From assembly GCF_018101125.2 (NCBI RefSeq), contig NZ_JAELVF020000001.1:3140703-3204702 (forward strand): a stretch of 64,000 nt of DNA, in the 5' to 3' direction. Below the pieces are notes generated by a model. The model worked only from the letters and a program-made list of their open reading frames with translations, was not told where the DNA came from and ran no database searches. Source of the DNA: Streptomyces tardus. GTDB lineage: Bacteria; Actinomycetota; Actinomycetes; Streptomycetales; Streptomycetaceae. Shown in pieces: positions 44,950-53,791 of this stretch. A program made the translations under genes and the position numbers. Each line of letters starts with the position of its first letter. Within the stretch, counting starts at the first letter, position 1.

Positions 44950-45920
44950 CCGGACACCTCGGCGGCCAGCTCCAGCGCCTGCGCGGCCATGCGCGCCGTC
45001 GCGTCCGCGTCGGACATCATCAGCGGAACGGCCCGGCAGCGCACCCCGGCCGCCTCCACCTCGGCGACGGCCTCCGCGTCCGTGGAGTCCACCAACCAGC
45101 CGTCCAGCAGCCCCGATCCGTAGTGCAGCGCCACCGCCGCGGCGGTGGTCTCCACGCCGATCGCGGCCAGCATCCGGTCGGCCATCCCGCGGACCGGGGC
45201 GCCGCCCACGATGGGGGAGAGGCCGACCACCGGCACTCCCGCGTCGGCAATGGCCTCCCGGACGCCCGGTACGGCCAGGATCGTCCCCACGCTCACCACC
45301 GGGTTCGACGGCGGGAACAGCACGACGTCGGCGGCGCCGATCGCCTCCAGCACCCCGGGTGCCGGGGCGGCCTGGTCCGCGCCGATCGGTACCACGGCCC
45401 GAGCCGGGGCCTCGGCGCGCATCCGCACCCAGTACTCCTGGAAGTGCACGGCCCGTTGGCCGCTGCCGCCCTCCGCCTCCGGGTCGTCGACCAGCACATG
45501 GGTCTCGACCCGGTCGTCGGTCATCGGCAGCAGCCGGACGCCCGGCTGCCATCGCCGGCACAGCGCCTCGGTCACCGCGCTGAGCGGGTAGCCGGCCGAG
45601 ATCATCTGGGTGCGCACGATGTGGGTGGCGAAGTCGCGGTCGCCCAGCCCGAACCAGGACGGTCCGACCCCGTACGCGGCAAGCTCCTCCTTGACGGTGA
45701 AGGTCTCCTCCGACCGTCCCCAGCCCTGTTCGTCGTGGATGCCGCCGCCGAGGGTGTACATCACGGTGTCCAGGTCCGGGCAGACCTTGAGCCCGAACAG
45801 GTGGATGTCGTCACCGGTGTTGCCGATCACGGTGATCTCGGCGTCGGGTGCTGTCTGTTTGAGGCCGAGAAGGAATCGGGCGCCGCCGATACCCCCGGCC
45901 AGAACCACAATGCGCTGCAT
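44946..45920 (-). CDS. fbiA: 2-phospho-L-lactate transferase (CofD/FbiA)
   Basis: 324 residues. Transfers the phosphoenolpyruvyl/phospholactyl group to the deazaflavin Fo to give (dehydro-)F420-0. Motifs: [16 protein letters not shown] at the start, [12 protein letters not shown], and [12 protein letters not shown]. It begins 13 bp after the cysteine dioxygenase stop with no clear ribosome binding site, which suggests coupling to that gene, and overlaps fbiB by 4 bp. Confidence 0.95.
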   Translation of the reverse strand: MQRIVVLAGGIGGARFLLGLKQTAPDAEITVIGNTGDDIHLFGLKVCPDLDTVMYTLGGGIHDEQGWGRSEETFTVKEELAAYGVGPSWFGLGDRDFATHIVRTQMISAGYPLSAVTEALCRRWQPGVRLLPMTDDRVETHVLVDDPEAEGGSGQRAVHFQEYWVRMRAEAPARAVVPIGADQAAPAPGVLEAIGAADVVLFPPSNPVVSVGTILAVPGVREAIADAGVPVVGLSPIVGGAPVRGMADRMLAAIGVETTAAAVALHYGSGLLDGWLVDSTDAEAVAEVEAAGVRCRAVPLMMSDADATARMAAQALELAAEVSG

Positions 45921-45933
45921 GCCGATCAGTGTG

Positions 45934-46452
45934 TCAGCTGACGCCGACGTCCCCGAGTGCCTTCGGCGGGACCGCGGGCGCGGAAGCGGCCAACGGCCCG
46001 TCGTGCATGGGCATTTCGGTCAGACCCGGGAAGTACACGTGAAGGCTGACGGCCGGGAGCAGGGCGTCGTTGGCCACCTCGTGCACATGGCCGGGGGTCA
46101 CGAACCGCTGTGAACCGGGCCGCAGGGCAAGGGAGCCGGCGCCGGCCCGCTCGACGAGCTCGCCGTCGAGCACGGTCAGCACCCCGGAGGAACTGCCGTG
46201 GTTGTGCAGCCCGCTGCGCTGCCCCGGGAGCCAACTCAGCAGCCACACCTCGTAACCCGGCCCCTTGCGCAGCCGGTGGTACCAGCGGGTGGTGGCGTCG
46301 TAGCGAACGAGCGCGCGCCAGTTCGCCTCGTCGGCCGCGAGCGTGCGTGCGAGCCCGGCGAAGCCGGCGACCGTGGTGGGGTGCGCCGGGGCGGGCGGCA
46401 GGAGGTGGGTGACGGCGAGCAGGTCGCCGGCGATCTCGACATCGCTGTTCAC
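45934..46452 (-). CDS. Cysteine dioxygenase
   Basis: 172 residues, cupin fold. Uses Fe(II) and O2 to oxidise L-cysteine to cysteine sulfinate. The iron ligands are seen in L-H83-N-H85-G and in the later G-H-V-H-E-V (H122 or H124). GTG start with AGGA about 10 nt upstream. 92 nt upstream of the start ends a poly-cysteine leader ORF (46544-46630), and fbiA follows 13 bp after the stop, so this is likely the first structural gene of a cysteine-sensing operon. Confidence 0.9.
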   Translation of the reverse strand: MNSDVEIAGDLLAVTHLLPPAPAHPTTVAGFAGLARTLAADEANWRALVRYDATTRWYHRLRKGPGYEVWLLSWLPGQRSGLHNHGSSSGVLTVLDGELVERAGAGSLALRPGSQRFVTPGHVHEVANDALLPAVSLHVYFPGLTEMPMHDGPLAASAPAVPPKALGDVGVS

Positions 46453-46543
46453 GAGACAGTGTCCTTGCGGGAGTTGGCTGCGCTGGAGGTACGGGACGCG
46501 GCGCGGAGGCGGCGTCGACCGGGATGCGGGGACGGGTCGGTCC

Positions 46544-46630
46544 TCAACAACAGCAACAGCGACAGCGAACCGTGGCAGCGCGAGGGGACCCAGTGGCGTG
46601 GGTCGTGCTGAGCGCAGGGTTCACCGACAT
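46544..46630 (-). CDS. Poly-cysteine leader peptide, candidate cysteine attenuator
   Basis: A 28-residue ORF starting at ATG 46630 (M-S-V-N-P-A) and ending V-R-C-R-C-C-C-C followed directly by TGA 92 nt before the cysteine dioxygenase start. Five of the last six residues are Cys, expected almost never by chance. Leaderless poly-Cys small ORFs that act as cysteine-responsive attenuators are established in mycobacteria. Here too the ATG appears leaderless: no ribosome binding site, and a promoter-like TTGACA element is 24 nt before the putative -10 end. Starved for Cys-tRNA, ribosomes would stall at the Cys run and change downstream RNA folding, adjusting cysteine breakdown and perhaps F420 synthesis. 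Confidence 0.8.
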   Translation of the reverse strand: MSVNPALSTTHATGSPRAATVRCRCCCC

Positions 46631-46637
46631 GCACAAC

Positions 46638-46667
46638 AGGAGAGCGCGAGCCTTCTGGCGCTGTCAA
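46638..46667 (-). promoter_or_regulatory. Promoter of the poly-Cys leader operon
   Basis: A perfect -35 TTGACA (46667-46662), 18-bp spacer, a weak -10 TCTCCT (46643-46638), then 7 nt to the leader ATG. Confidence 0.5.
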
Positions 46668-47098
46668 CCTGATGTCTGTTCTGAGTGCAATATTTCACTC
46701 CATCCGGGCTGTCTCGTTGCTGAAAGGTTTGTGCAGTGAGGATCCCGGTTACATGGCGCATCACTCGCGCAGTCAAACGCCGTTGCTCTTCTGTGACCCA
46801 TCTGTGATCAACGTCCCTCCGGCGGGAGTGGCGGAACTCGACAGGTGGACGCCTTCGTCTCACTTGGTGAGGAGGTGCAAGGGTGTGATCGCGAGCGGGG
46901 TCATCGCCGGTTGTCGAGTTTGTGGCGATTTGAACACTTACTGCGATCCCTTGGTTCCGCAGAGTGAATAACGGCCCCAATAGCAGATCTCGGCTTGACT
47001 GGCCCGGATCGGCGCACTTGTAATTTCACCCGTGTCGTTCAGGTGGAATCGATAACAACGACGTCACGGGGACATAAAGACCGACGAGGGGCGCGCGC
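46668..47098. other. whiB upstream regulatory region
   Basis: About 430 bp with lower GC than the surroundings, typical of the long promoter region of a developmental gene. It holds the whiB promoter at 46995-47024. No tRNA or additional ORF is credible. Confidence 0.6.
46995..47024 (+). promoter_or_regulatory. whiB promoter
   Basis: TTGACT (46995-47000), 18-bp spacer, TGTAAT (47019-47024), giving a 5' UTR of about 68 nt before ATG 47099. It looks like a principal-sigma (HrdB-type) promoter. Confidence 0.6.
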
Positions 47099-47362
47099 AT
47101 GACCGAGCTGTTTCAGCAACTGCTGGTCGAAGAGGCGGACGAGGAGCTCGGCTGGCAGGAGCGAGCGCTGTGCGCCCAGACGGATCCGGAGTCCTTCTTC
47201 CCCGAGAAGGGCGGTTCCACCCGTGAGGCGAAGAAGGTCTGCCTCGCCTGCGAGGTGCGCTCCGAGTGCCTGGAGTACGCCCTGGCCAACGACGAGCGCT
47301 TCGGGATCTGGGGCGGCCTCTCCGAGCGGGAGCGCCGACGCCTGAAGAAGGCCGCCATCTGA
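47099..47362 (+). CDS. whiB: Sporulation regulator WhiB (Wbl iron-sulfur protein)
   Basis: 87 residues, the exact length and near-exact sequence pattern of Streptomyces WhiB. Four Cys ligands for the [4Fe-4S] cluster at 25, 48, 51 and 57 (C-x22-C-x2-C-x5-C), then G-I-W-G-G at 69-73 and a basic C-terminus R-E-R-R-R-L-K-K-A. WhiB acts with WhiA to start sporulation septation in aerial hyphae and binds the principal sigma factor. GAGGGG 7 nt before the ATG. Located between cysteine dioxygenase/fbiAB and the giant glycosyltransferase, as in other actinobacteria. Confidence 0.96.
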   Translation: MTELFQQLLVEEADEELGWQERALCAQTDPESFFPEKGGSTREAKKVCLACEVRSECLEYALANDERFGIWGGLSERERRRLKKAAI

Positions 47363-47726
47363 CGACCGGGGCCGCGGCCGTGGTCGGGCGCCCGCACGGT
47401 CGGCGCGGTCAGCGCTGACAGCGACTGGCGGCGACTGCGGAGTGCGGACGGCGCAGGTGGCGCGGACGGCGCGGCGGCGCGGACGGTGCGAGCGGCGTGG
47501 ATGACGACGACGCGGCGGCAGGAGCAGTGCCGAACAGCGCCGACGGCGGCGTGACGGTCGCGGGGGCGAACCGGTCGAAGTCGCAACAAACAACAACACA
47601 CCGCCTGTTGGGCCACCCATCGGTCCGCTTCCCGCGCACGCACGCGGGAAGCGGACCGCATTAGTGTGGGGCACCGTCCGCGACGCCAAGCGTCGACCCG
47701 CAACCCAACACCGGGGCCGTAGCTCG
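47363..47726. other. Intergenic between whiB and GT2
   Basis: 364 bp. The first half is Gly-rich-codon-like, highly GC and without features; it ends with a hairpin (47622-47657) and a possible -10 tagtgt (47662-47667). Confidence 0.5.
47622..47657 (+). terminator. Perfect hairpin before the giant glycosyltransferase
   Basis: 15-bp arms ggtccgcttcccgcg / cgcgggaagcggacc, loop cacgca. It could terminate whiB transcription or sit just upstream of the next promoter; no T run. Confidence 0.65.
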
Positions 47727-50700
47727 ATGTCCGTGCACAGCCACTCGGCGGCCCACCAGGCACCGGCCGCACCCGAGTTTCCGCAGCATGTCGTCACCGC
47801 CGTGCTGGTCGCCCACGACGGGGAGCGCTGGCTGCCCGACGCGCTGGCAGGCCTCGTCGGCCAGATCCGGCCCGCCCAGGACGTCGTCGCCGCCGACACT
47901 GGCAGCGCGGACAGCTCCGCGCAGCTGCTCGCCGACACCCTCGGTACCGACCGCGTGCTGCACCTCGCCCGCCGTTCCGGCTTCGGCACTGCGGTCGACG
48001 AGGCCGTACGCACCGCCGCTCCGCTGACGCCGGACCAGCTGACGTACCTCAAGCGACCCAGCGGCTGGGACCCGGTCAGCCGGACCTGGCGCGACGAGGC
48101 GTACGACATGCCGGAGCTGCCGTACGGCGAGCCCGTCCAGTGGCTGTGGCTGCTGCACGACGACTGCGCCCCCGAGCCCGACGCCCTGCTGGAACTGCTC
48201 AAGGTCGCCGACGGCACGCCCTCCGCCGGGATCATCGGCACCAAGCTCCGCAGCTGGTACAACAACCGCCAGCTGCTGGAGACGGGCGTCTCCATCGCCA
48301 ACTCCGGCCGCCGCTGGACGGGTCTGGACCGCCGGGAGCAGGACCAGGGGCAGCACGACCAGGTCCGTCAGGTGCTCTCGGTCTCCACCGCGGGAATGCT
48401 GATCCGCCGCGACCTCTTCGAGGAGCTGGGCGGCTTCGACCGCAGGCTGCCGCTGATGCGCGACGACGTCGACCTGTGCTGGCGTGCACAGAACGCCGGC
48501 CACCAGGTCCTCGTCGCCCCCGCGGCGGTGCTGCGGCACGCGGAGGCCTCCGCACGGGAACGGCGTCCGATCGACTGCGCCGGCCGCACGGTGGTCGGCC
48601 CGCACCGCGTCGACAAGGCCGGCGCGGTCTACACCCTGCTGGCCAACGCCCCCGGCCGCACCCTGCCCTGGGTGCTGATGCGGCTGGTCGTCGGAACGCT
48701 GCTGCGCACCCTCGCGTACCTCGTCGGCAAGGTGCCGGGCCAGGCGGTGGACGAGGTCACGGGGCTGATCAAGACGCTGCTGCGGCCGGGGCTGATCGTC
48801 AGCGCCCGACGCAAGCGGGGCCGACCCGTCGTCGAACGCGGCGAGCTGCGACCGCTCTTCCCGCCGCCCGGTGCCACGGTGCGCGCCACCGTCGAGCAGG
48901 TCGCCGCCAACTTCTCCGGTCGCAGCGACCCGGACCAGTCCTCGGGCGGTCGGCACGGCGCCGTCGAGTCCGGACCGGGCGGTGACGACGCCGACTTCCT
49001 CGAGGTCGAGCAGTTCGCCAGGATCAAGCGTGTGGTGCGCAGGCCCGCGCCGGTGCTGTTCGCCGTGCTGCTGCTGGTCTCGCTGGTCGCCTGCCGCGGG
49101 CTGCTCTCGGGCGGCGCGCTGTCCGGCGGCGCGTTGCTGCCCGCTCCCGCCGACGCCGCCGACCTGTGGGCGCGCTACGTCGGCGTCTGGCATCCGGTCG
49201 GAGTCGGCAGTACGGAGACCGCGCCGCCGTATCTGGCGATCCTCGCCGGTCTGGCGACGGTGCTCCTCGGCAGCACCGGTCTGACCATGACGCTGCTGCT
49301 GGTCGGGTCCGTGCCGCTCGCAGGCGTCTGTGCGTACTTCGCCTCCCGCGGGCTCGTCGCCTCCGGCGTGCTGCGCGCCTGGGCCTCGGTCGCGTACGCC
49401 TTCCTGCCCGCCGCCACCGGCGCGCTCGCCGCCGGGCGGCTGGGCACCGCGGTGCTGGCCGTCGTACTGCCGCTGCTGGCGCGTACGGGCGTACGGGCCG
49501 CGGAGGGACGCGGCTGGCGGCCGGTCTGGCTGTTCGCGCTGCTGCTGACCCTCACCACCGCGTTCACGCCGGTGAGTTGGCCCATCGCGTTCGTCCTGGT
49601 CGTCGGAATGCTGGTGTGGCGGCTGCGACAGGGCGGCGGTGCGACCGGGCTGGTCGCCAGGGCCGCCGCGGCGCTGCTCACCCCGATCGTGGTGCTCGCG
49701 CCCTGGTCGACGGCGCTTTTCGCCGACCCTTCCCGCTTCTTCGCCGAAGCCGGACTGGCGTTCGACAACGGATCGGCCGCGGCGCTGGACCTCGTACTGC
49801 TCGACCCGGGCGGGCCCGGCGCCGCCGGCAGCGTCCTGCTGGTCGGTGTCGTACTGGCCGCACTGGCTGCGCTGCTGCGCGCGGAACGGCAGTGGCATGT
49901 CCGCGCGGCCTGGGCGGTCGCCCTCACCGGTTTCCTCTTCGCCGCGCTGACCGGCGACTCCGGCTGGGCCGGGCCGAGCACCCTCGTGTACGGGCTGGGC
50001 CTGATCGCCGCCGCCGTCCTCGGTGCCGAGGGTGTACGCACCCGGGTCGCCTCCCAGAGCTTCGGCTGGCGGCAGCCGGTGGCCGCGCTCGTCGGCGTCG
50101 TCGCCGTGGCCGCGCCACTGGTCAGCGGGCTCGGCTGGATGGTCTCGGGCGCGGGCGACCCGCTGGGGCGCGGCTCCGCGGTGCAGGTCCCCGCCTTCGT
50201 GGCCGAGGAGGGCGCAACCCGGGACCGGCCGCGCACCCTGGTGCTGTCCGGGCAGTCCGAGGGCGAGGTGTCCTACTCGCTGGTGCGGGGGTCCGGCGCC
50301 CGTCTGGGAGACGGCGACCTGGCGCGCACCGCCGACGGCGACAGCGGTCTGGACGCGATGGTCGCCAACCTCGTCGCGGGTTCGGGCGCGGACCAGACCG
50401 AACGGCTGCGCGCCTACGGCGTCCGGTACGTGCTGGTGCGCGCGGGCGACGCGGGGGAGTCCGAGACGGTTGGTGTCCTCAACGCCACCCCCGGCCTCGA
50501 ACGTCTCAGCCAGCAGTCCGGCGGCCAACTCTGGCGCGTGGAGAGCACTGTGGCTCGCGTCATGATCGTCGCGGAGGGCGCCGACCCGGTGCCCGTCGCG
50601 GCGGGCCCGGTCGACGTGCGCGCCAAGATCCCGGCCGGCAGCGGCAAGCGCACGCTTCGGTTGGCGGACGCCGAGTCCCCGGGCTGGACGGCGACGCTGG

Positions 50701-51440
50701 ACGGTGCCGCACTGAGCGCCACCACCGTGGACGGCTGGGCACAGGGCTTCGAACTCCCCGCCGCGGGCGGCACGTTGGAGCTGACGCACGAGTCGCCGGC
50801 CACCCGCACCGGCTGGGTGTGGACCCAGTGCGCCCTCGCAGTGCTGGTGGTGATCCTCGCTCTGCCCGGCCGCCGCAGGGAGCACGACGACGATCTGCCC
50901 GAGGCGGAGGAGGCGGCGCTGCCGCAGCAGTCCGCCGAAGCGGGCACCGGCCGCCGCGCCCGCCGCCTCGCCGCGACCGCGCCTCCGTCGCCCACAGCCG
51001 GGGCCGACGGGCCCGTACCGCCGCTGCCTCCGGCCACGGCGCCGGGCGGCCCGCAGCAGTCCGGCGACCACCCGGACGCCCCCGGACAGCCGTACCCGGA
51101 CGCAGGCCCGTACCCGGACGCGCAGGGGCACCCGGACGCGCAGCCGTACGTCGCGGACCCCCCGTACTCGGACGCCGGCCCCTACCCGGACGCCGGCCCG
51201 CGTCCGGAGACGCAGCCGTACCCGGACGCGCCGGCGGGCCCGCCGTACCCCGGTGACCCGTACGCCCCGCAGAACCCGCAGCCCACGTACGATCCGGCTG
51301 CCCCCGGTCCGTACGTGCCCGGGCAGCAGGGCGACCCCGCGCGGGGCGGCCACGGCCACCCGCAACCGCCCGCACCCGCGGCCGACCCCGGTGCCCACTG
51401 GAACCAGGGCGGCCCGTACGACAACCGGAGCGAGCAGTGA
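47727..51440 (+). CDS. Giant membrane glycosyltransferase (GT2 plus multi-TM)
   Basis: 1237 residues. N-terminal GT-A domain (about 20-280) with A-A-D-T-G-S-A-D-S-S, metal site L-L-H-D-D-C-A-P-E-P and acceptor segment M-R-D-D-V-D-L-C-W-R-A; then a dozen or so hydrophobic segments between about 440 and 820, an extracytoplasmic beta region, a last membrane helix near 1030-1050, and a Pro/Tyr/Gly-rich tail with degenerate P-Y-P-D-A repeats. Such proteins are conserved beside whiB in actinobacteria and are thought to build envelope polysaccharides. ATG 47727 begins the conserved part; the stop overlaps the next gene (GTGA). Confidence 0.87.
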   Translation: MSVHSHSAAHQAPAAPEFPQHVVTAVLVAHDGERWLPDALAGLVGQIRPAQDVVAADTGSADSSAQLLADTLGTDRVLHLARRSGFGTAVDEAVRTAAPLTPDQLTYLKRPSGWDPVSRTWRDEAYDMPELPYGEPVQWLWLLHDDCAPEPDALLELLKVADGTPSAGIIGTKLRSWYNNRQLLETGVSIANSGRRWTGLDRREQDQGQHDQVRQVLSVSTAGMLIRRDLFEELGGFDRRLPLMRDDVDLCWRAQNAGHQVLVAPAAVLRHAEASARERRPIDCAGRTVVGPHRVDKAGAVYTLLANAPGRTLPWVLMRLVVGTLLRTLAYLVGKVPGQAVDEVTGLIKTLLRPGLIVSARRKRGRPVVERGELRPLFPPPGATVRATVEQVAANFSGRSDPDQSSGGRHGAVESGPGGDDADFLEVEQFARIKRVVRRPAPVLFAVLLLVSLVACRGLLSGGALSGGALLPAPADAADLWARYVGVWHPVGVGSTETAPPYLAILAGLATVLLGSTGLTMTLLLVGSVPLAGVCAYFASRGLVASGVLRAWASVAYAFLPAATGALAAGRLGTAVLAVVLPLLARTGVRAAEGRGWRPVWLFALLLTLTTAFTPVSWPIAFVLVVGMLVWRLRQGGGATGLVARAAAALLTPIVVLAPWSTALFADPSRFFAEAGLAFDNGSAAALDLVLLDPGGPGAAGSVLLVGVVLAALAALLRAERQWHVRAAWAVALTGFLFAALTGDSGWAGPSTLVYGLGLIAAAVLGAEGVRTRVASQSFGWRQPVAALVGVVAVAAPLVSGLGWMVSGAGDPLGRGSAVQVPAFVAEEGATRDRPRTLVLSGQSEGEVSYSLVRGSGARLGDGDLARTADGDSGLDAMVANLVAGSGADQTERLRAYGVRYVLVRAGDAGESETVGVLNATPGLERLSQQSGGQLWRVESTVARVMIVAEGADPVPVAAGPVDVRAKIPAGSGKRTLRLADAESPGWTATLDGAALSATTVDGWAQGFELPAAGGTLELTHESPATRTGWVWTQCALAVLVVILALPGRRREHDDDLPEAEEAALPQQSAEAGTGRRARRLAATAPPSPTAGADGPVPPLPPATAPGGPQQSGDHPDAPGQPYPDAGPYPDAQGHPDAQPYVADPPYSDAGPYPDAGPRPETQPYPDAPAGPPYPGDPYAPQNPQPTYDPAAPGPYVPGQQGDPARGGHGHPQPPAPAADPGAHWNQGGPYDNRSEQ
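51076..51260 (+). repeat. Degenerate P-Y-P-D-A tail repeats
   Basis: About ten imperfect 15-18-bp units (cagccgtacccggacgc and variants) encoding the tail of the giant glycosyltransferase; a flexible cytoplasmic tail is likely. Confidence 0.7.
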
Positions 51441-52972
51441 GCCTCAACCGCACGACCCTCAGCCTCATCGCGGCGCTCGTCGCACTCGCCGCCGTCACCG
51501 GTGTCGCCTCGCTCACGGCGCCCGCCGCCGGTACGGGCGGTGGGGACGAGGCGGCGAGGCTGCCGGTGCAGCGCACCTCGCTGGTCTGCCCGCAGCCCGC
51601 CAGTTCCGATCTGGCGAGCACCACGTACACCGGTTACGCGGCGCCCTCCGAGAGCGGCGACGCCGACGGCGAGGACGCGGCGGCCGGACTGCTGCCCGCG
51701 CGCCGGACGTTGGACGGCGGCCGGGACGAGGAGGAGTCCGAGAAGGAGAAGAAGCCCAAGCCGCTGCTCGCGCTGAAGAAGCCCGGCAGCCCGCTCGTGC
51801 ACGAGACGGACCGGGCGGACGCCCCCGCGCTCACCGGGTCGGCCGAAGGCGTGCTGGCGCCGGGCTGGACCGTGCAGCAGACCACGAGCATCAGCGCCGG
51901 GCCCGGCCGCGGCCTGCTCGGAATCAACTGCACCGCACCGGACACCGACTTCTGGTTCACCGGGGTCAGCACCGCCGAGGGCCGGCACGACTACGTGCAC
52001 CTCACCAACCCGGACAAGGCGCCCGCCACCGTCGACCTCCAGGTCTACGGCAAGGACGGCGAGCTGCGCACCGACAGCGGTACCGGCCTCAACGTCCCGG
52101 GCGGCGCCACCATTCCGGTGCTGCTCTCCACCCTCACCGCCAAGCCGGCGACGAACGTCAGCCTCAACGTCGCGGTCCGTGCGGGGCGGGTCGGCGCCCA
52201 GATCCAGGCAGTGGACGAGGAGTTGGGCAGCGACTGGATCGCCGCCTCCGCGCGGTCCGAGGAGCGGCTCGTGCTGCCCGGCATCCCCGCGGACGCCACC
52301 GGGGTGCGGCTCGTCGCACACGCCACCGGCGGCAAGGACGCGGAGCTCGCGGTCAAGTTCGCCGGCCCCACCAGCTCGATCTCCCCCGCCGGGAACGAGA
52401 CCCTGCACGTCAAGAGCGGAATGACGACCGCCGTCGATCTCAAGAACCTCACCCGGGGAGAGGCGGGCTCGCTCGTCCTCGAACCGAGTGAAGACGGTTC
52501 CGGCTCGCCCGTGGTGGCGACCCTGCGCGTACTGCGCGGCAAGGGCGAGAAGCAGGAGACCGCCTTCATCCCCGCCACCGAGGCCGTCACCTCGCGTGCC
52601 ACCGCCGCGGGCAGCGAGGGCAAGGACAGCTCGCTCTCGCTGGTCGCGCCGGCCGGCACCGCGAAGGTCAGGGTGACGGCATCGGCGGGCAGCGAGGGCG
52701 GGAAGCCGGCGAAGAAGACCTACACGCTGAAGGCAGGCACCACCAGGCTGGTGGACGATCTCCGGCCGGACGGTGCCAAGGGGCACTTCGCCTACACTGT
52801 GGAACGGCTGTCGGGCGGCCCCGTGCACCTGGCGCGCACGGTGAAGTCCAAGGGAAGCGGCAGCGCCAAGGACGTACCGATGTTCACGGTGCAGACCTAT
52901 CCGGACGACCGGAGCACGGTCGCCGTGCCCGGCGCGCGGCAGGATCTGACGGTGCTCAACGGAGGGAGCTGA
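51437..52972 (+). CDS. DUF5719 family secreted/membrane-anchored protein
   Basis: 511 residues, coupled to the giant glycosyltransferase by a GTGA overlap. An N-terminal signal/anchor (about 6-28), an acidic-basic linker with E-K-E-K-K-P-K-P, then repeated beta-sandwich-like strands (Y-V-H-L-T-N-P-D-K-A-P-A-T-V-D-L; L-V-L-P-G-I-P-A-D-A-T-G-V-R-L; S-L-S-L-V-A-P-A-G-T-A-K-V-R-V). This is the actinobacterial DUF5719 family found next to this glycosyltransferase; it may be its extracytoplasmic partner. No catalytic residues recognised. Confidence 0.82.
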   Translation: MSLNRTTLSLIAALVALAAVTGVASLTAPAAGTGGGDEAARLPVQRTSLVCPQPASSDLASTTYTGYAAPSESGDADGEDAAAGLLPARRTLDGGRDEEESEKEKKPKPLLALKKPGSPLVHETDRADAPALTGSAEGVLAPGWTVQQTTSISAGPGRGLLGINCTAPDTDFWFTGVSTAEGRHDYVHLTNPDKAPATVDLQVYGKDGELRTDSGTGLNVPGGATIPVLLSTLTAKPATNVSLNVAVRAGRVGAQIQAVDEELGSDWIAASARSEERLVLPGIPADATGVRLVAHATGGKDAELAVKFAGPTSSISPAGNETLHVKSGMTTAVDLKNLTRGEAGSLVLEPSEDGSGSPVVATLRVLRGKGEKQETAFIPATEAVTSRATAAGSEGKDSSLSLVAPAGTAKVRVTASAGSEGGKPAKKTYTLKAGTTRLVDDLRPDGAKGHFAYTVERLSGGPVHLARTVKSKGSGSAKDVPMFTVQTYPDDRSTVAVPGARQDLTVLNGGS

Positions 52973-52979
52973 CCCCGGG

Positions 52980-53438
52980 TCAGTCCTGCCCGTAGCGGGG
53001 GTCGACGGACTCGGGCGAGAGCCCCATCAGCTCGGCGACCTGCTCCACCACGACCTCGTGCACGAGCAGCGCCCGCTCCTCGCGGGTCTTGGTACGCAGC
53101 TCGACGGGCCGGCGGTAGACGATGACGCAGTCCGGGCGGTCGCCCTTGGCCGGCAGCAGCCGCCCGAGCGGCACCTGGCCGCCCGCCTCCTCCGCGGCGC
53201 CGGCGGGGCTCGGCCCGAGCAGCGGTACGTCCTGCACCGCGAAGTAGACGCCGGAGAGCTGCGGCCACTGCCGCTCGAGGCGGTCCGCCGAATCGCGGAC
53301 CAGATTGTCGAAGGAGTCGGCGCGACTCAGCGAGAGGGGGACCTGAGGAGGCGCCACCGGGCCGCGCATACCTCGGCCGTGGCGGTCTCTGTGAGGCGCC
53401 CTGCGGGGAGTCCGGCCGGGCGGGACGGCGTTGCTCAT
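52980..53438 (-). CDS. Metallopeptidase-family (Zincin_1-like) protein, degenerate site
   Basis: 152 residues. A basic N-terminal tail then a minimal zincin-like domain: D-S-A-D-R-L-E-R-Q-W-P-Q-L near the start and L-L-V-H-E-V-V-V-E-Q-V-A-E-L-M-G-L where the family usually has HExxH. The second His is replaced (H-E-V-V-V-E), so metal peptidase activity is doubtful. Position beside DUF3499 and manB matches the actinobacterial gene of this family. Start at ATG 53438; a long upstream frame to 53708 is not protein-like. Confidence 0.8.
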   Translation of the reverse strand: MSNAVPPGRTPRRAPHRDRHGRGMRGPVAPPQVPLSLSRADSFDNLVRDSADRLERQWPQLSGVYFAVQDVPLLGPSPAGAAEEAGGQVPLGRLLPAKGDRPDCVIVYRRPVELRTKTREERALLVHEVVVEQVAELMGLSPESVDPRYGQD

Positions 53439-53777
53439 CACCCTGAGCGTATCGGTCCGGACGCTTCTCCTCAGCGTGAAAGCCACCGCCGGTCGCCTCC
53501 GAGCGGCGCCGGATGTCCGCGGATGACCGTGCGCTTCGCATTTGTGCGCGCTTTTCCTGCCATATCCGGAGCGATTTCGTTCGATCCTCGGCCGTCCAGA
53601 GGTGAGACCGTGGCATCTGGCGGATGCGGGCTCGTGGATCCACCGTCCTGTGCAGAGACGATTCTGCATCTTTCTGCAGGTCACACCCGCGACTACCGTT
53701 CCGGGCATAACGGGCTAACCAGGCGACACGACCGGGTGACGGCGCGGAGAGTCATCGCAGCCCGTTCAAGAGTGCGG

Positions 53778-53783
53778 TACCGT
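53778..53783 (+). promoter_or_regulatory. Possible -10 element, leaderless DUF3499 gene
   Basis: TACCGT, eight bases, GTG 53792; no ribosome binding site. Confidence 0.3.
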
Positions 53784-53791
53784 CCATCGTC

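Noticed and set aside
47661..51398. Open frame of over 1200 codons on the minus strand opposite the giant glycosyltransferase
   Set aside because: A mirror frame of high-GC coding DNA: Arg/Gly/Ala-rich, no domains, while the plus-strand frame has clear GT2 motifs and membrane helices.
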